NCBI RefSeq assembly: GCF_030285665.1
Contig: NZ_CP127295.1
Location: 4,650,001-4,714,000 of the forward strand
Source: Amycolatopsis mongoliensis
Lineage (GTDB): Bacteria; Actinomycetota; Actinomycetes; Mycobacteriales; Pseudonocardiaceae
DNA: 64,000 bases
Direction of reading: 5' to 3'
Shown here piece by piece: positions 48,586 to 57,103 of this stretch (position 1 is the stretch's first letter; each line of letters begins with the position of its first letter). Both the position numbers and the translations under genes were made by a program. Below the pieces are notes generated by a model. The model searched no databases and had not been told where the DNA came from. It saw nothing but the letters and a program-made list of their open reading frames with translations.

Positions 48586-48611
48586 CACGATGGTTTTTTT
48601 CACCCATCGTG
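48586..48611 (+). promoter_or_regulatory. 5' leader hairpin before the secreted protein gene
   Basis: CACGATGG (48586-48593) and CCATCGTG (48604-48611) flank a U-rich loop, 63 bases before the ATG at 48674. The surrounding 325-base gap (48349-48673) is AT-rich for this genome and includes TACAGT (48491-48496), a possible -10; no gene is evident there. Confidence 0.4.
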
Positions 48612-48673
48612 TTTCTCGGCGCTGTTTTGGTGGATCCCTGGAGCGTCCCATTCCTCATCGGAAGGAGCTCACC

Positions 48674-49240
48674 ATGAGAGTCCGGAAAACCGGCATCGCG
48701 GCGGTCGTCGCGATCCTCGTGACCGCGATGGTCGCCCTCTTCACCGGCGCGGGCCCCGCGTCCGCCGCCCCGGCCCCGGCCCCGGCGGCCTCGGCCATCC
48801 CGGCGCTGTCCACGCCGATCACCGGCACGTTCACCGACGCGTCGGGCGGCACCGGCACGGCGGTCGGCACCTTCACCCCGACGGACTTCGTCGCGGACGG
48901 CAGCACCCTGCTGGCCAACGGCGTCGCCGACGTGACCCTGACCGACTCCGCGGGCCGGCAGGTCGGCACCGAGTCCCGCGCGGTGACCGTGCCGGCCGCC
49001 GTCGCGGCGGCGTCGTGCCAGATCCTCGACCTGGTGCTCGGGCCGCTCGACCTCAACCTGCTCGGCCTGGTCGTGCACCTCGACCGCGTCCACCTGAACA
49101 TCACGGCGCAGTCCGGCCCCGGCAACCTGCTCGGCAACCTGCTGTGCGCGATCGCCGGCCTGCTCGACCCGGGCCCGCTGACCAACCTGCAGGCCCTGGT
49201 CACCCTGCTGAACCAGATTCTCGCCCTCCTCCGCGGCTGA
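48674..49240 (+). CDS. Secreted protein of unknown function
   Basis: A 188-residue exported protein. Signal peptide: RVRKTGIAAVVAILVTAMVA ending near GPASAAPAPA. The mature part has a beta-rich segment (STPITGTFTDASGGTGTAVG) and a leucine-rich C-terminal half with two Cys (ASCQILDLVLGPLDLNLLGL; LLCAIAGLLDPGPL) likely forming a disulfide. The LxLGPLxLNLLGL-type pattern is seen in abundant exported proteins of actinomycetes with unknown role. A strong AAGGAG precedes the ATG, a long AT-rich leader lies upstream and a terminator follows, suggesting high expression as a single gene. Confidence 0.78.
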   Translation: MRVRKTGIAAVVAILVTAMVALFTGAGPASAAPAPAPAASAIPALSTPITGTFTDASGGTGTAVGTFTPTDFVADGSTLLANGVADVTLTDSAGRQVGTESRAVTVPAAVAAASCQILDLVLGPLDLNLLGLVVHLDRVHLNITAQSGPGNLLGNLLCAIAGLLDPGPLTNLQALVTLLNQILALLRG

Positions 49241-49256
49241 CCCTCACCCGCGCGAT

Positions 49257-49293
49257 GACGGACCGGTTCACCCTTCGGGTGGGCCGGTCCGTC
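49257..49293 (+). terminator. Terminator with TTCG loop after the secreted protein gene
   Basis: GACGGACCGG (49257-49266) pairs with CCGGTCCGTC (49284-49293), with an inner CACCC/GGGTG stem capped by TTCG. It begins 17 bases after the stop. The remainder to 49498 shows no gene. Confidence 0.75.
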
Positions 49294-49498
49294 GGCGGCA
49301 GGGGAGATCGTCGTGCGGTCCTGGCGAGACAGCGCTTTCAGCGCCTCCGACCGGCTTGTCGACCGCGCGAACACTGCCCGCCTCCGCACTGTTCCGCGCC
49401 CGCCGGAGGATCACCGGAAGCCGGCCGATCCCGAAAGCGCGTTCCCGGCGTAACGGGCGACCGTCCGGACGCGACTCACGCGTGTCCGGGGAGGCGCG

Positions 49499-50545
49499 AT
49501 GAAGAAACGCTTGGTGATCTGCTGCGACGGGACCTGGAACTCGCTCAAGCAGCCGGTTCCGACGAATGTCGCCCGGGTGTGGGACGTCGTGCCGGGCGAG
49601 GCCGCGGACGGCGTGCGCCAGCTGACCTGCTACCACGAAGGGGTCGGCGCCGGCCTGCCCTGGCTGGGGCACCTCGCCGGCGGAGCGTTCGGCTGGGGGC
49701 TGTCGGCCAACGTGCGGAAGGCCTACGAGTTCGTCGTCGAGAACTACGTGCCCGGGGACGAGCTGTTCTTCTTCGGGTTCAGCCGCGGCGCCTACACCGC
49801 GCGCAGCACCGTCGGCTTCATCCGCAACTGCGGCGTCCTGCGTCCCGAGCACGCCGGCCGGATCGGCGAGGCGTACCGGCTCTACCGGAACCGCGACGAG
49901 GCGACCGGGCCGGACAGCCCGGACGCCGTCCGGTTCCGCGAGGAGCACGCCCACGAAGACGTGACGCCCATCCGGTTCCTCGGCGTGTGGGACACGGTGG
50001 GCGCCCTGGGCATCCCGCTGAGCGGTGGCCGGTGGCTGCACCGGCTCAACCGGCGCTGGCAGTTCCACGACATGACGCTGTCCTCGACCGTGCAGTCGGC
50101 CTTCCAGGCGCTGGCGGTGGACGAGCACCGGAAGTCCTACGTCCCGGCCGTGTGGAAGCCGTCACGGAAACCCGCGGAGCAGAACCAGGAACGGGAGCAG
50201 GTCTGGTTCGCCGGAGCCCATTCCGACGTCGGGGGCGGGTACCGGGAGCACGCCCTGTCGGACATCGCCCTGCGCTGGCTGGCGAGCCGGGCCGAGAGGT
50301 GTGGCCTCGCCTTCGACCCGGGCGCGTTCGGCGGCCCGGCCGGTGCGAACGCGGAGGGGACGCTGCACGACTCCCTCAACGGGTTCTTCCGGCTGTTCGG
50401 CTCGGCCGACCGCCCGATCGGCGAGAAGGACGCGCCGTCGGAGTCGCTGGCGTCCAGCGTGCTCGACCGGCACCGGGCCATGGTGTACTCGCCCGCGAAC
50501 CTCGTGACCTACCTCGAAGGCAGCCCCAAGATCACCACGGTCTGA
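49499..50545 (+). CDS. DUF2235 alpha/beta-hydrolase (phospholipase-like)
   Basis: A 348-residue DUF2235 protein, the same catalytic fold as the Tle1 type VI phospholipase effectors. CCDGTWNS near the start, the nucleophile elbow GFSRGAYTARS (G-x-S-x-G), the acid in FLGVWDTVGALG and the His/Asp region WFAGAHSDVGGGY are all typical. No secretion signal is seen, so it probably acts in the cytoplasm. The substrate is not known; a lipid or ester is likely. The upstream GGGGAGG serves as ribosome site. Confidence 0.88.
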   Translation: MKKRLVICCDGTWNSLKQPVPTNVARVWDVVPGEAADGVRQLTCYHEGVGAGLPWLGHLAGGAFGWGLSANVRKAYEFVVENYVPGDELFFFGFSRGAYTARSTVGFIRNCGVLRPEHAGRIGEAYRLYRNRDEATGPDSPDAVRFREEHAHEDVTPIRFLGVWDTVGALGIPLSGGRWLHRLNRRWQFHDMTLSSTVQSAFQALAVDEHRKSYVPAVWKPSRKPAEQNQEREQVWFAGAHSDVGGGYREHALSDIALRWLASRAERCGLAFDPGAFGGPAGANAEGTLHDSLNGFFRLFGSADRPIGEKDAPSESLASSVLDRHRAMVYSPANLVTYLEGSPKITTV

Positions 50546-50555
50546 GCCGTCCGCT

Positions 50556-51409
50556 TCAAGGTCGCCCCGGCACGGAGGCCGCGGCTTCGGCGAGCGCGGC
50601 GAGCAGTGCGGTGGTGGCGGGCGGGTCGGGCGGTTCGCCGTAGGTCGCCGCGTAGATGTGCTGGTGCGACCCGGGCAGCTCGCTCGCCACGATGCCTTCG
50701 GCGCGGTGGGCGCGCAGGGCCAGCCCGGGGCTGGTGGTCACGCCCAGCCCGGCGACGACCAGCGCCTGCAGGACGACCATGTCGTCGGAGGTGTAGCCGA
50801 TCCGGGGTTCGAACCCCGCCGCGGCGCACAGCGACAGCAGGTGGACGCGGCACCGGTCGCAGCCGCGATCCAGGTGGCGTCGCGCAGGGTGGACAGCAGG
50901 TACAGCGGATCGTCGAGCAGGTGGTGCAGGCGGACGTCCGGCGGTTCGGGCTCGGTGTCGTCGTAGCGGAAGATGATCGCGACGTCGATCTTGCCGGTGC
51001 GCAGCAGTTCCAGTGCCTCGGGCGGTTCGGTGTCGGTCAGGCCGATCTGCAGGCCGGGATGCCTGCCGGTCAGCGCGGCCACCGCCCGCGGGATGAGCGA
51101 GCCGATCACGGACGAGAAGCTGGCCACGCGCACCCGCCCGGCGCTCAGCCCGACGTGGGCGGACAGTTCGGCGTCGGCGGCGTCGAGCCGCCCGAGGATC
51201 TCGGCCGCCCGGGCCGCCAGCAACTGCCCGGCGGGCGTGAGCCGGATCCCGCGCCCGGCCCGCTGCAGCAGCTGCGCGCCGGTCTCGGCCTCGAGCCGGG
51301 CGAGGTGGTGGCTGACCGTCGGCTGCGTGTAGTGCAGCTCCTTCGCCGCCGCGGTGACCGAGCCGGACCGCGCGAGCGCGTCGATGACACGGAGCCTGGT
51401 GACGTCCAG
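50556..51409 (-). pseudogene. LysR-family regulator with frameshift
   Basis: The N-terminal two-thirds (about 50866-51409) encode a normal LysR: LRVIDALARSGSVTAAAKEL, TQPTVSHHLARLEAETGA, then the effector domain to LRDATWIA. After one missing base near 50863-50866 the match continues in another frame as DRCRVHLLSLCAAAGFEPRI to the TGA at 50556. Restoring one G gives a continuous protein of about 285 residues. No ATG or GTG fits the start; CTG at 51409 is the best in-frame codon. It faces another frameshifted gene, so either both are decayed or the assembly has local errors. Confidence 0.6.
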
Positions 51410-51521
51410 CGTGCATCGACTCTATCTATGGAAAGGCAACAGCATTGGCATTGGACGGATGAGCCGATCCGCTGCACGCTCGGTGGCACGACCACGACCC
51501 CCCGCACGAGGAGCAGAAACC

Positions 51522-52155
51522 ATGACACTCGTCCGCGTCCACAACTTCGCCGTTTCCCTCGACGGTTTCGGCACCGGTGAAGGGCGAAGCGCCGACGCCC
51601 ACTTCGGTCACGCCGGGGACCCGGCTGCACGAATGGATGTTCACCACCCGGTGGTGGCAGGCCGGCGGCAGCGGCGGCATCGACGACGCCTTCATCCGGC
51701 AGCACGACCCGGGGATCGGCGCCGAGATCATGGGCGCCGGCAAGTTCGGCCACCCCGGCTGGCACGAGGACCCGGACTGGCAGGGGGCGTGGGGCCCGAA
51801 CCCGCCGTTCCACACGCCGGTCTTCGTCCTCACCCACCACCCGCGCCCGCCGATCGAAATGGCGGGCGGCACGACCTTCCACTTCCTCGACGCGTCACCG
51901 GCCGAGGCGCTCGACGTCGCCCGCGAAGCCGCGCAGGGCAAGGACATCCGCCTCGGCGGCGGCGCCACGACGATCCGCGAGTTCCTCGCGGCCGGGCTCG
52001 TCGACCACCTGCACGTCGTGATCGTCCCGATCGTGCTCGGCCGGGGCGTGCGCCTCTGGGACGGGCTGGAGGGGCTCGAGAAGGACTACCAGGTCGAGGC
52101 GGCTTCATCGCCGAGCGGCGTCACGCACGTGACCTTCACCCGCACGGCCGGCTGA
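51522..52155 (+). pseudogene. RibD/dihydrofolate-reductase-family protein with frameshift
   Basis: From ATG 51522 the frame reads MTLVRVHNFAVSLDGFGTG and on to FGHAG, the usual start of the RibD C-terminal/dihydrofolate reductase-like family. At a run of four G (51615-51618) the match jumps to another frame (TRLHEWMFTTRWWQAGG) and then runs without breaks to TGA 52155 (RLGGGATTIREFLAAGLVDH, VPIVLGRGVRLWDGL). One extra G explains the break. If corrected it is a normal protein of about 210 residues. It is divergent from the frameshifted LysR. Its 3' end overlaps the convergent hydrolase by 51 bases. Confidence 0.65.
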
Positions 52156-52977
52156 CCGGGAGCTGCCGGACCTCAGCAGCGGCACCAGGGCGTCCGGGCG
52201 GTCCAGCGGGATCAGGTGGCGGCAGTCGTCGAGGACGTGGGATTCGAGGACGTCGGTCACCGGGCGCAGCTGGCGGGCGAGGGCGTCGCCGACCGGGTGC
52301 GCGCCGATCGCCACGGTGGGCACCGTGAGCCGGGCGGCCGACACCGCCTCCGCGATCTGCCGCGCGCTCTCGGGCATCGCGCGGTAGTGGGCGAACGCGC
52401 ACCGCAACGCGTCGCGGCCGGTGTAGGCGGCGACGAACCGGGCCCGGAGCTCGGGAGGCACGCCCCTGCGGGTGCCGGCGTCGAGGAACCAGCCGATGTA
52501 GTCCTCCTCGTGCCCGGCCAGCACCGTCTCGGCGAGGCCGGGGACGGCGTGGAACCCGAACCACCACGGCGGGCCGCCGGCGAGGAAGTCTTCGGCGCCG
52601 GGGAGGCGGCCGAGCAAGGACTCCATCAGGACGAGCCGGTGGACCCGCTCGGGCCGGCGCAGCGCGAGCAGGAAGGCGGGCGGGGCTCCCGCGTCGATGC
52701 CGGCGACCGTCGCCGCCGGTTCGCCGAGGGCGTCGAGGAGGGCTTCGGCGTCGTCGGCGAGGGTCCCGGCGTCGTAGCCGCCGTCGGCGCGGGTGGTCGC
52801 GCCGAGGCCGCGCAGGTCGGGGGCGATGACGCGGTGGTGCGGGGTCAGGTGCGGGATGACCGCGGACCAGAGGCGCCAGGTGTGCGGGAAGCCGTGCAGC
52901 AGCAGGAGAGCGGGGCCGTCGCCGCCGATCGCGACGGTGATGTCGATGCCGTTCGCGGTGATCCGGTGCTCGCGCAC
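52105..52977 (-). CDS. Alpha/beta-hydrolase with Asp nucleophile (epoxide hydrolase/dehalogenase type)
   Basis: A 290-residue alpha/beta-hydrolase. LLLLHGFPHTWRLWSAVIPH and VIAPDLRGLGATTR match the epoxide hydrolase group. The nucleophile elbow is AGIDAGAPP, so the nucleophile is Asp instead of Ser, as in epoxide hydrolases and haloalkane dehalogenases; the His is in DDCRHLIPLDRPD. GTG 52977 follows GGAGG. Its last about 15 codons overlap the RibD-like gene and read Arg-rich, so the natural C-terminus may be altered. It is divergent from an HxlR regulator. Confidence 0.83.
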   Translation of the reverse strand: MREHRITANGIDITVAIGGDGPALLLLHGFPHTWRLWSAVIPHLTPHHRVIAPDLRGLGATTRADGGYDAGTLADDAEALLDALGEPAATVAGIDAGAPPAFLLALRRPERVHRLVLMESLLGRLPGAEDFLAGGPPWWFGFHAVPGLAETVLAGHEEDYIGWFLDAGTRRGVPPELRARFVAAYTGRDALRCAFAHYRAMPESARQIAEAVSAARLTVPTVAIGAHPVGDALARQLRPVTDVLESHVLDDCRHLIPLDRPDALVPLLRSGSSRSAGRAGEGHVRDAARR

Positions 52978-53002
52978 GATGCCTCCAGGTCGGTTACGAT
53001 TG

Positions 53003-53015
53003 GTTAGTAGCTAAC
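53003..53015. promoter_or_regulatory. Likely HxlR operator
   Basis: GTTAGTAGCTAAC is a dyad with five-base arms; further GTTA/TAAC elements lie at 52993 and 53032. It is in the gap between the divergent hydrolase and HxlR genes. Confidence 0.45.
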
Positions 53016-53075
53016 GGTAGGTAACTCCCGTGGCCCGGCCAAGACGGCACTTCCCCGACAGGTGGTGAGCTCCAG

Positions 53076-53456
53076 GTGACCCCCTCGCCGAAGGGTGCGC
53101 GCGGCGACCTCTTCGACCCCGCGTGCCCGACCCGCCGGCTGCTGGACCGGATCGGCACGAAGTGGACGTCGATGGCGGTCAAGGTGCTGGCCGACGCCGA
53201 CCCGGACGAGGTGCGCTTCGCGGAGCTGCAGCGGCGGATGCCGGGGGTGTCCCAGAAGATGTTGTCCGTGACGCTGCAGAGCCTCACGCGCGACGGCCTG
53301 GTGGCGCGCCGGGTCGAGCCGACGGTGCCGCCGAAGGTCCACTACCGCCTGACCGACCTGGGGCGCTCGCTCGAGGTGCCGCTGGCCGCCCTGCGGTCCT
53401 GGGCGGAGGAGAACATGCCGGTGATCGACCGGGCCGCCGGCGTCGCCCGCGAGTGA
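53076..53456 (+). CDS. HxlR-family transcriptional regulator
   Basis: A 126-residue winged-helix protein. It has the typical N-terminus DPACPTRRLLDRIGTKWTSM with the conserved Cys, then FAELQRRMPGVSQKMLSVTL as recognition region and the wing VPPKVHYRLTDLGRSL. HxlR proteins often respond to reactive or quinone-type compounds through the Cys. GTG at 53076 is used. It is divergent from the Asp-nucleophile hydrolase with a dyad between them, so it likely controls that gene. Confidence 0.87.
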   Translation: MTPSPKGARGDLFDPACPTRRLLDRIGTKWTSMAVKVLADADPDEVRFAELQRRMPGVSQKMLSVTLQSLTRDGLVARRVEPTVPPKVHYRLTDLGRSLEVPLAALRSWAEENMPVIDRAAGVARE

Positions 53457-53526
53457 AGGCGCCAGCGGCGGCGGGTCCCCCGCGAGGTGTGCCAGGCTGG
53501 GGAAGACCGCCGCCGAAAGGAACCCC

Positions 53527-53826
53527 ATGCACCGGCTCACCGTGCTCTACCCGCCGCCCGCCGACGAGGCCCACTTCCGGGACTACTACGTCCGCACGCA
53601 CCTGCCGCTGGCGGCGAAGCTGCCGGGGCTCCTGCAGTCGCAGTACTCCTTCGACGTGGCCTCGCTCGCCGGGGACCGCAAGTACTTCGCCGTTTTCCAC
53701 GCCGACTTCGAGTCGGCCGAGACCATGGCGGCGGCGCTGGGCTCCGAGGCGGGCAAGGCCGTGGCCGCGGATGTGCCGAACTACGCGAGCGGCGGGGTGG
53801 AGATGATCCACTACCCGCTCAGCTGA
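53527..53826 (+). CDS. EthD-domain protein
   Basis: A 99-residue ferredoxin-like fold (dimeric alpha/beta barrel) protein of the EthD family: MHRLTVLYPPPADEAHFRDY, THLPLAAKLPGLLQSQ and VEMIHYPLS. EthD is needed for the ether-degrading P450 system EthABCD, but most homologues are of unknown role. GAAAGGA precedes the ATG. It lies 70 bases after the HxlR gene in the same direction. Confidence 0.82.
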   Translation: MHRLTVLYPPPADEAHFRDYYVRTHLPLAAKLPGLLQSQYSFDVASLAGDRKYFAVFHADFESAETMAAALGSEAGKAVAADVPNYASGGVEMIHYPLS

Positions 53827-53838
53827 CCGGGTCCCGGT

Positions 53839-54519
53839 TCAGTCCGCGATGCCGGCTCCGATGCCGTCGAGGAGGAAGCCGAGGCCGGTCCGGAAGGTCT
53901 CGTCGGCGTCCAGGTGGACGGCGTCGCGGACGACCGTGGCCAGCGCGGGGTACCGGCCGGTCGCGAAAGTCCGCTCCAGATAAGGCCCGAAGCTGACCTG
54001 CCACTGCCTCTTGTCCATCCCCGAGGCCCGTTCGGCGCGCCGCTCGGCGATCTCCCGGCGGACCGTCCCGATGACGTACGCGTCGACCGCGGTGACCACC
54101 GGCATGACGATGTCCACGTCGACGCCGTCGAGCGCGGCCAGCACGGCCTCGCCCCTGGCCAGCGCGTGCGGCCCGAGCTGGGGCCGCCCGCCGATCAGGT
54201 CGGCGAGCCATTCGTGCCGGTGCACGGCTCGCCGGGTGGATTCGGCGACGGAACGCAGCACCTCCCGCCACCCGTCGCCGGCCGGCCGGATCTCGGCGTA
54301 GACCGCGTCGACCATCAGGTCGAGCAGCTCCTCCTTGGTGGCGAGGTAGCCGTAGAGCCGCATCGGCCCGACGTCCAGGGCGGCGGCGACCTTGCGCAGC
54401 GACACCGCTTCCAGCCCGTCCGCGTCGGCCAGCCCGATCGCGGCGCGGACGATCCGCTCCCGGCTCAGCGGGGCCGGCACCGGTCGGTCCGGTGGCTCCG
54501 GCCGCTCCCACACCAACAT
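53839..54519 (-). CDS. TetR-family regulator (TetR class, C-terminal tetracycline-repressor-like)
   Basis: A TetR protein of 226 residues from ATG 54519, or 231 from ATG 54534. LSRERIVRAAIGLADADGLE and VAAALDVGPMRLYGYLATKEEL form the DNA-binding domain; this 'AxxLxVxxMxLYxxxxxKEEL' form and the C-terminal domain (TFRTGLGFLLDGIGAGI) belong to the TetR_C group closest to the tetracycline repressor. It is divergent from a Tet(X)-like monooxygenase with a perfect 38-base palindrome between. It should repress that gene until a ligand binds. Confidence 0.88.
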   Translation of the reverse strand: MLVWERPEPPDRPVPAPLSRERIVRAAIGLADADGLEAVSLRKVAAALDVGPMRLYGYLATKEELLDLMVDAVYAEIRPAGDGWREVLRSVAESTRRAVHRHEWLADLIGGRPQLGPHALARGEAVLAALDGVDVDIVMPVVTAVDAYVIGTVRREIAERRAERASGMDKRQWQVSFGPYLERTFATGRYPALATVVRDAVHLDADETFRTGLGFLLDGIGAGIAD

Positions 54520-54540
54520 GCGCTGACAGTACATCGCCTC

Positions 54541-54578
54541 CTTCGATACACTGTATTCGGCAATACAGTGTATCGAAG
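54541..54578. promoter_or_regulatory. Perfect 38-base palindromic operator/promoter
   Basis: Arms CTTCGATACACTGTATT (54541-54557) and complement (54562-54578) around CGGC. Each arm holds a quasi-dyad ATACACTGTAT. TACAGT lies on each strand as a symmetrical -10 candidate, so binding should block both divergent genes. Confidence 0.7.
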
Positions 54579-54586
54579 GGGGAGCC

Positions 54587-55696
54587 ATGACGATCGCCAT
54601 CGTCGGAGCCGGGCTGGGCGGCCTGGCCCTCGCGCGGATGCTGCACGTGAAGGGGATCGACGCCGTCGTGTACGAACGGGAACCGTCGCGCGACGCGCGC
54701 GGCCAGGGCGGCATGCTCGACATCCACTCCGGGCAGCGGGCGCTGCGCGAGGCCGGCTTGCTCGACCGGTTCCACGCGATCGCCCGGCCCGAAGGCCAGG
54801 ACATGCGGCTTCTCGAGCCGGACGGCACCTTGCTGCTCCAGGAGGACACCCCGGACGACGCCCCGTCCTTGCGCCCCGAGGTCGACCGCGCCGATCTGCG
54901 CGACCTGCTGCTGGATTCCGTCCCCGAAGGCACGGTGCGCTGGGGGCACGCGTTCGAATCCGCCGGCGACGGCGTGCTGCACTTCGCCGACGGCCGCACC
55001 GCGACCTACGACCTGCTGGTCGGCGCGGACGGCGCGCAGTCCCGCGTCCGCGCGCTGCTCACCGACGCCCGCCCGGTGCACATCGGCCAGAACGTCGTCG
55101 AGGTCGGCATTCCCGACGTCGATCGCACGCACCCCGACCTCGCGGCGATGGTCGGGCGCGGCAACTACTGGGTGCTCGGCGACGGGAAGTCGCTGTCGGC
55201 GCAGCGCAACGGCGACGGCCGCGTACGCATCGGCGTCAGCTTCTACAACACCGCCGAGAACTGGTTCGCCACCAGCGGGATCCCGTTCGACGACCCGGCC
55301 GCCGCCCGGGCGCGGCTGATCGACCTGCTCGCCGGCTGGGACCCCCGGTTCACCGCGCTGATCGCGGCCTGCGACGACACGGTCGTGCCGCGGTCGATCA
55401 CCACGCTCCCGATCGGCCTGACCTGGCCGTCGACACCGGGGGTCACCCTGATCGGCGATGCCGCGCACCTGATGCCGCCGGTGGGCGAGGGGGCCAACAT
55501 GGCGCTGCTCGACGGTGTCCTGCTCGCCCTCGCGCTGGCCGCGCACCCGGACGGCTTCCCCGCCGCCGTCGAGGAATACGAACGCGAAATGTTCGAACGC
55601 ACCGGGGCGGCCGGCCGGATGTCCGCGGACATGCAGGAACTGCTGATGTCGCCGGACGCCGCGCGGCGGATGCTCGCGTTCTTCCAGCCGGGCTGA
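54587..55696 (+). CDS. FAD-dependent monooxygenase, Tet(X)-like
   Basis: A 369-residue class A flavoprotein monooxygenase. FAD motifs: IVGAGLGGLALARML (G-x-G-x-x-G), YDLLVGADGAQSRVR (D-G) and TLIGDAAHLMPPVGEGANMA (G-D). The segment QGGMLDIHSGQRALREAGL matches the group of tetracycline destructases and related aklavinone/rifampicin hydroxylases more than para-hydroxybenzoate hydroxylase. Together with a TetR-class regulator this looks like an inducible enzyme inactivating a polycyclic aromatic drug; the substrate is not proven. GGGGGAG precedes the ATG. Confidence 0.87.
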   Translation: MTIAIVGAGLGGLALARMLHVKGIDAVVYEREPSRDARGQGGMLDIHSGQRALREAGLLDRFHAIARPEGQDMRLLEPDGTLLLQEDTPDDAPSLRPEVDRADLRDLLLDSVPEGTVRWGHAFESAGDGVLHFADGRTATYDLLVGADGAQSRVRALLTDARPVHIGQNVVEVGIPDVDRTHPDLAAMVGRGNYWVLGDGKSLSAQRNGDGRVRIGVSFYNTAENWFATSGIPFDDPAAARARLIDLLAGWDPRFTALIAACDDTVVPRSITTLPIGLTWPSTPGVTLIGDAAHLMPPVGEGANMALLDGVLLALALAAHPDGFPAAVEEYEREMFERTGAAGRMSADMQELLMSPDAARRMLAFFQPG

Positions 55697-55761
55697 ACCC
55701 GCGCTCGGGCTTTCTTGCTTTGCCGTCACGGGAATCGCCGTGCTGCTGGTAAGAACGAAGG

Positions 55762-55787
55762 ACGGCCCGCGGTTCGGCGTGGGCCGT
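55762..55787 (+). terminator. Probable terminator after the monooxygenase gene
   Basis: ACGGCCC (55762-55768) and GGGCCGT (55781-55787) followed by TTC. It lies between the monooxygenase and the next P450 gene. Confidence 0.5.
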
Positions 55788-55836
55788 TTCGGGCAACCGG
55801 CGGCGGGCCCGTTCCGGTTGGGGGAAAGGAAGCCAG

Positions 55837-57084
55837 ATGACCGGCGGCGACGTCTTGCGGCTCGACACGAACGGCCAGGACGTGCACGAAGAGGGCAGGC
55901 TCCTGCGCGCCGAAGGCCCGGCCGGGCTCGTGGAGCTGCCCGGCGGGGTCCGGGCGTGGGCGGTCGCGGACGCGGCCACCCTGCGGATACTCCTGACCGA
56001 CCCCCGGGTGTCGAAGGACGCCCGCGCGCACTGGACCGCCTGGCGCGAAGGGCGGATCGGCGAAGACTGGCCGCTGGCGATCTGGGTGTCGGTGCGCAAC
56101 ATGTTCACCTCCTACGGCGCCGACCACCGGAGGCTGCGGGCCTTGGTGTCCAAGGCTTTCACCGCCCGCCACGTGGAAGCCATGCGGCCGGAGGTCGACC
56201 GGATCACGACCGAGCTGCTCGACCGGCTCGCGCACTCGGGCGCGGGCGGGGAGCCGGTCGACCTGCGCGAGGGGTTCGCCTACCCGCTGCCGGTCGAGGT
56301 GATCTGCCGGCTGTTCGGCGTGCCGCCCGGCCGCCGGTCCGCGATGCGCTCGGTCGTGGACACCATCTTCGACACCACGGTCACCGCCGCCCGGGCCCAA
56401 GCGAATGCGCTCGAGCTGTACGAGCTCATGCGCGGCCTGGTCGCCGACAAGACCGCGAACCCCGGCGACGACCTCACCAGCGCCCTGATCACCGCGCGGG
56501 CCGAGGACGCCGGCCGGCTCGACGCCGACGAGCTGGTCGACACCCTCATACTCATGCTGACCGCGGGCCACGAAACCACCGTCAACCTCCTCGACCACGC
56601 GATCACCGCGCTGCTGACCCACCCCGGGCAGCTCGCCGACGTCCTGCGCGGCACGCACACCTGGGCCGCGGTCATCGAGGAAACGCTGCGCTGGCAGGCC
56701 CCCGTCCCGTACCTGCCGTTGCGGTACGCGGTCGAAGACATCGTCCTGGCGGACGGCACGGTCATCGCCGCGGGGGACCCGATCCTCGCGGCCTACGCGG
56801 CGGCTGGCCGTGATCCGGCCGAACACGGCCCGACGGCCGATCGCTTCGACCTGTCCCGCGAGGACAAGCAGCACCTGGCCTTCGGGCACGGCGTGCACTT
56901 CTGCCTGGGTGCTCCGCTGGCCCGGCTCGAGGCCGCCATCGCGCTGCCCGCACTGTTCGCCCGGTTCCCCGGGCTCCGGCTGGCCGTGGATCCGGCGGAG
57001 CTGGCGACCGTCCCGTCGTTCCTGTCCAACGGCCACACCGCCATCCCGGCGTTGCTCGGCGCGGGGGAAGAGCCGGTGACGTGA
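55837..57084 (+). CDS. Cytochrome P450 (CYP107-like)
   Basis: A 415-residue P450. I-helix: [14 protein letters not shown] (the acid-alcohol pair E-T); K-helix: EETLRW; heme loop: [17 protein letters not shown] with the Cys ligand at residue 356. These match CYP107 and related macrolide or xenobiotic hydroxylases. GGGGAAAGGAAG precedes ATG 55837. It is 140 bases after the Tet(X)-like gene and may be separately transcribed. The electron donors are not encoded nearby. Confidence 0.9.
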   Translation: MTGGDVLRLDTNGQDVHEEGRLLRAEGPAGLVELPGGVRAWAVADAATLRILLTDPRVSKDARAHWTAWREGRIGEDWPLAIWVSVRNMFTSYGADHRRLRALVSKAFTARHVEAMRPEVDRITTELLDRLAHSGAGGEPVDLREGFAYPLPVEVICRLFGVPPGRRSAMRSVVDTIFDTTVTAARAQANALELYELMRGLVADKTANPGDDLTSALITARAEDAGRLDADELVDTLILMLTAGHETTVNLLDHAITALLTHPGQLADVLRGTHTWAAVIEETLRWQAPVPYLPLRYAVEDIVLADGTVIAAGDPILAAYAAAGRDPAEHGPTADRFDLSREDKQHLAFGHGVHFCLGAPLARLEAAIALPALFARFPGLRLAVDPAELATVPSFLSNGHTAIPALLGAGEEPVT

Positions 57085-57103
57085 CGACGGGTGCGCCGGA
57101 CCT

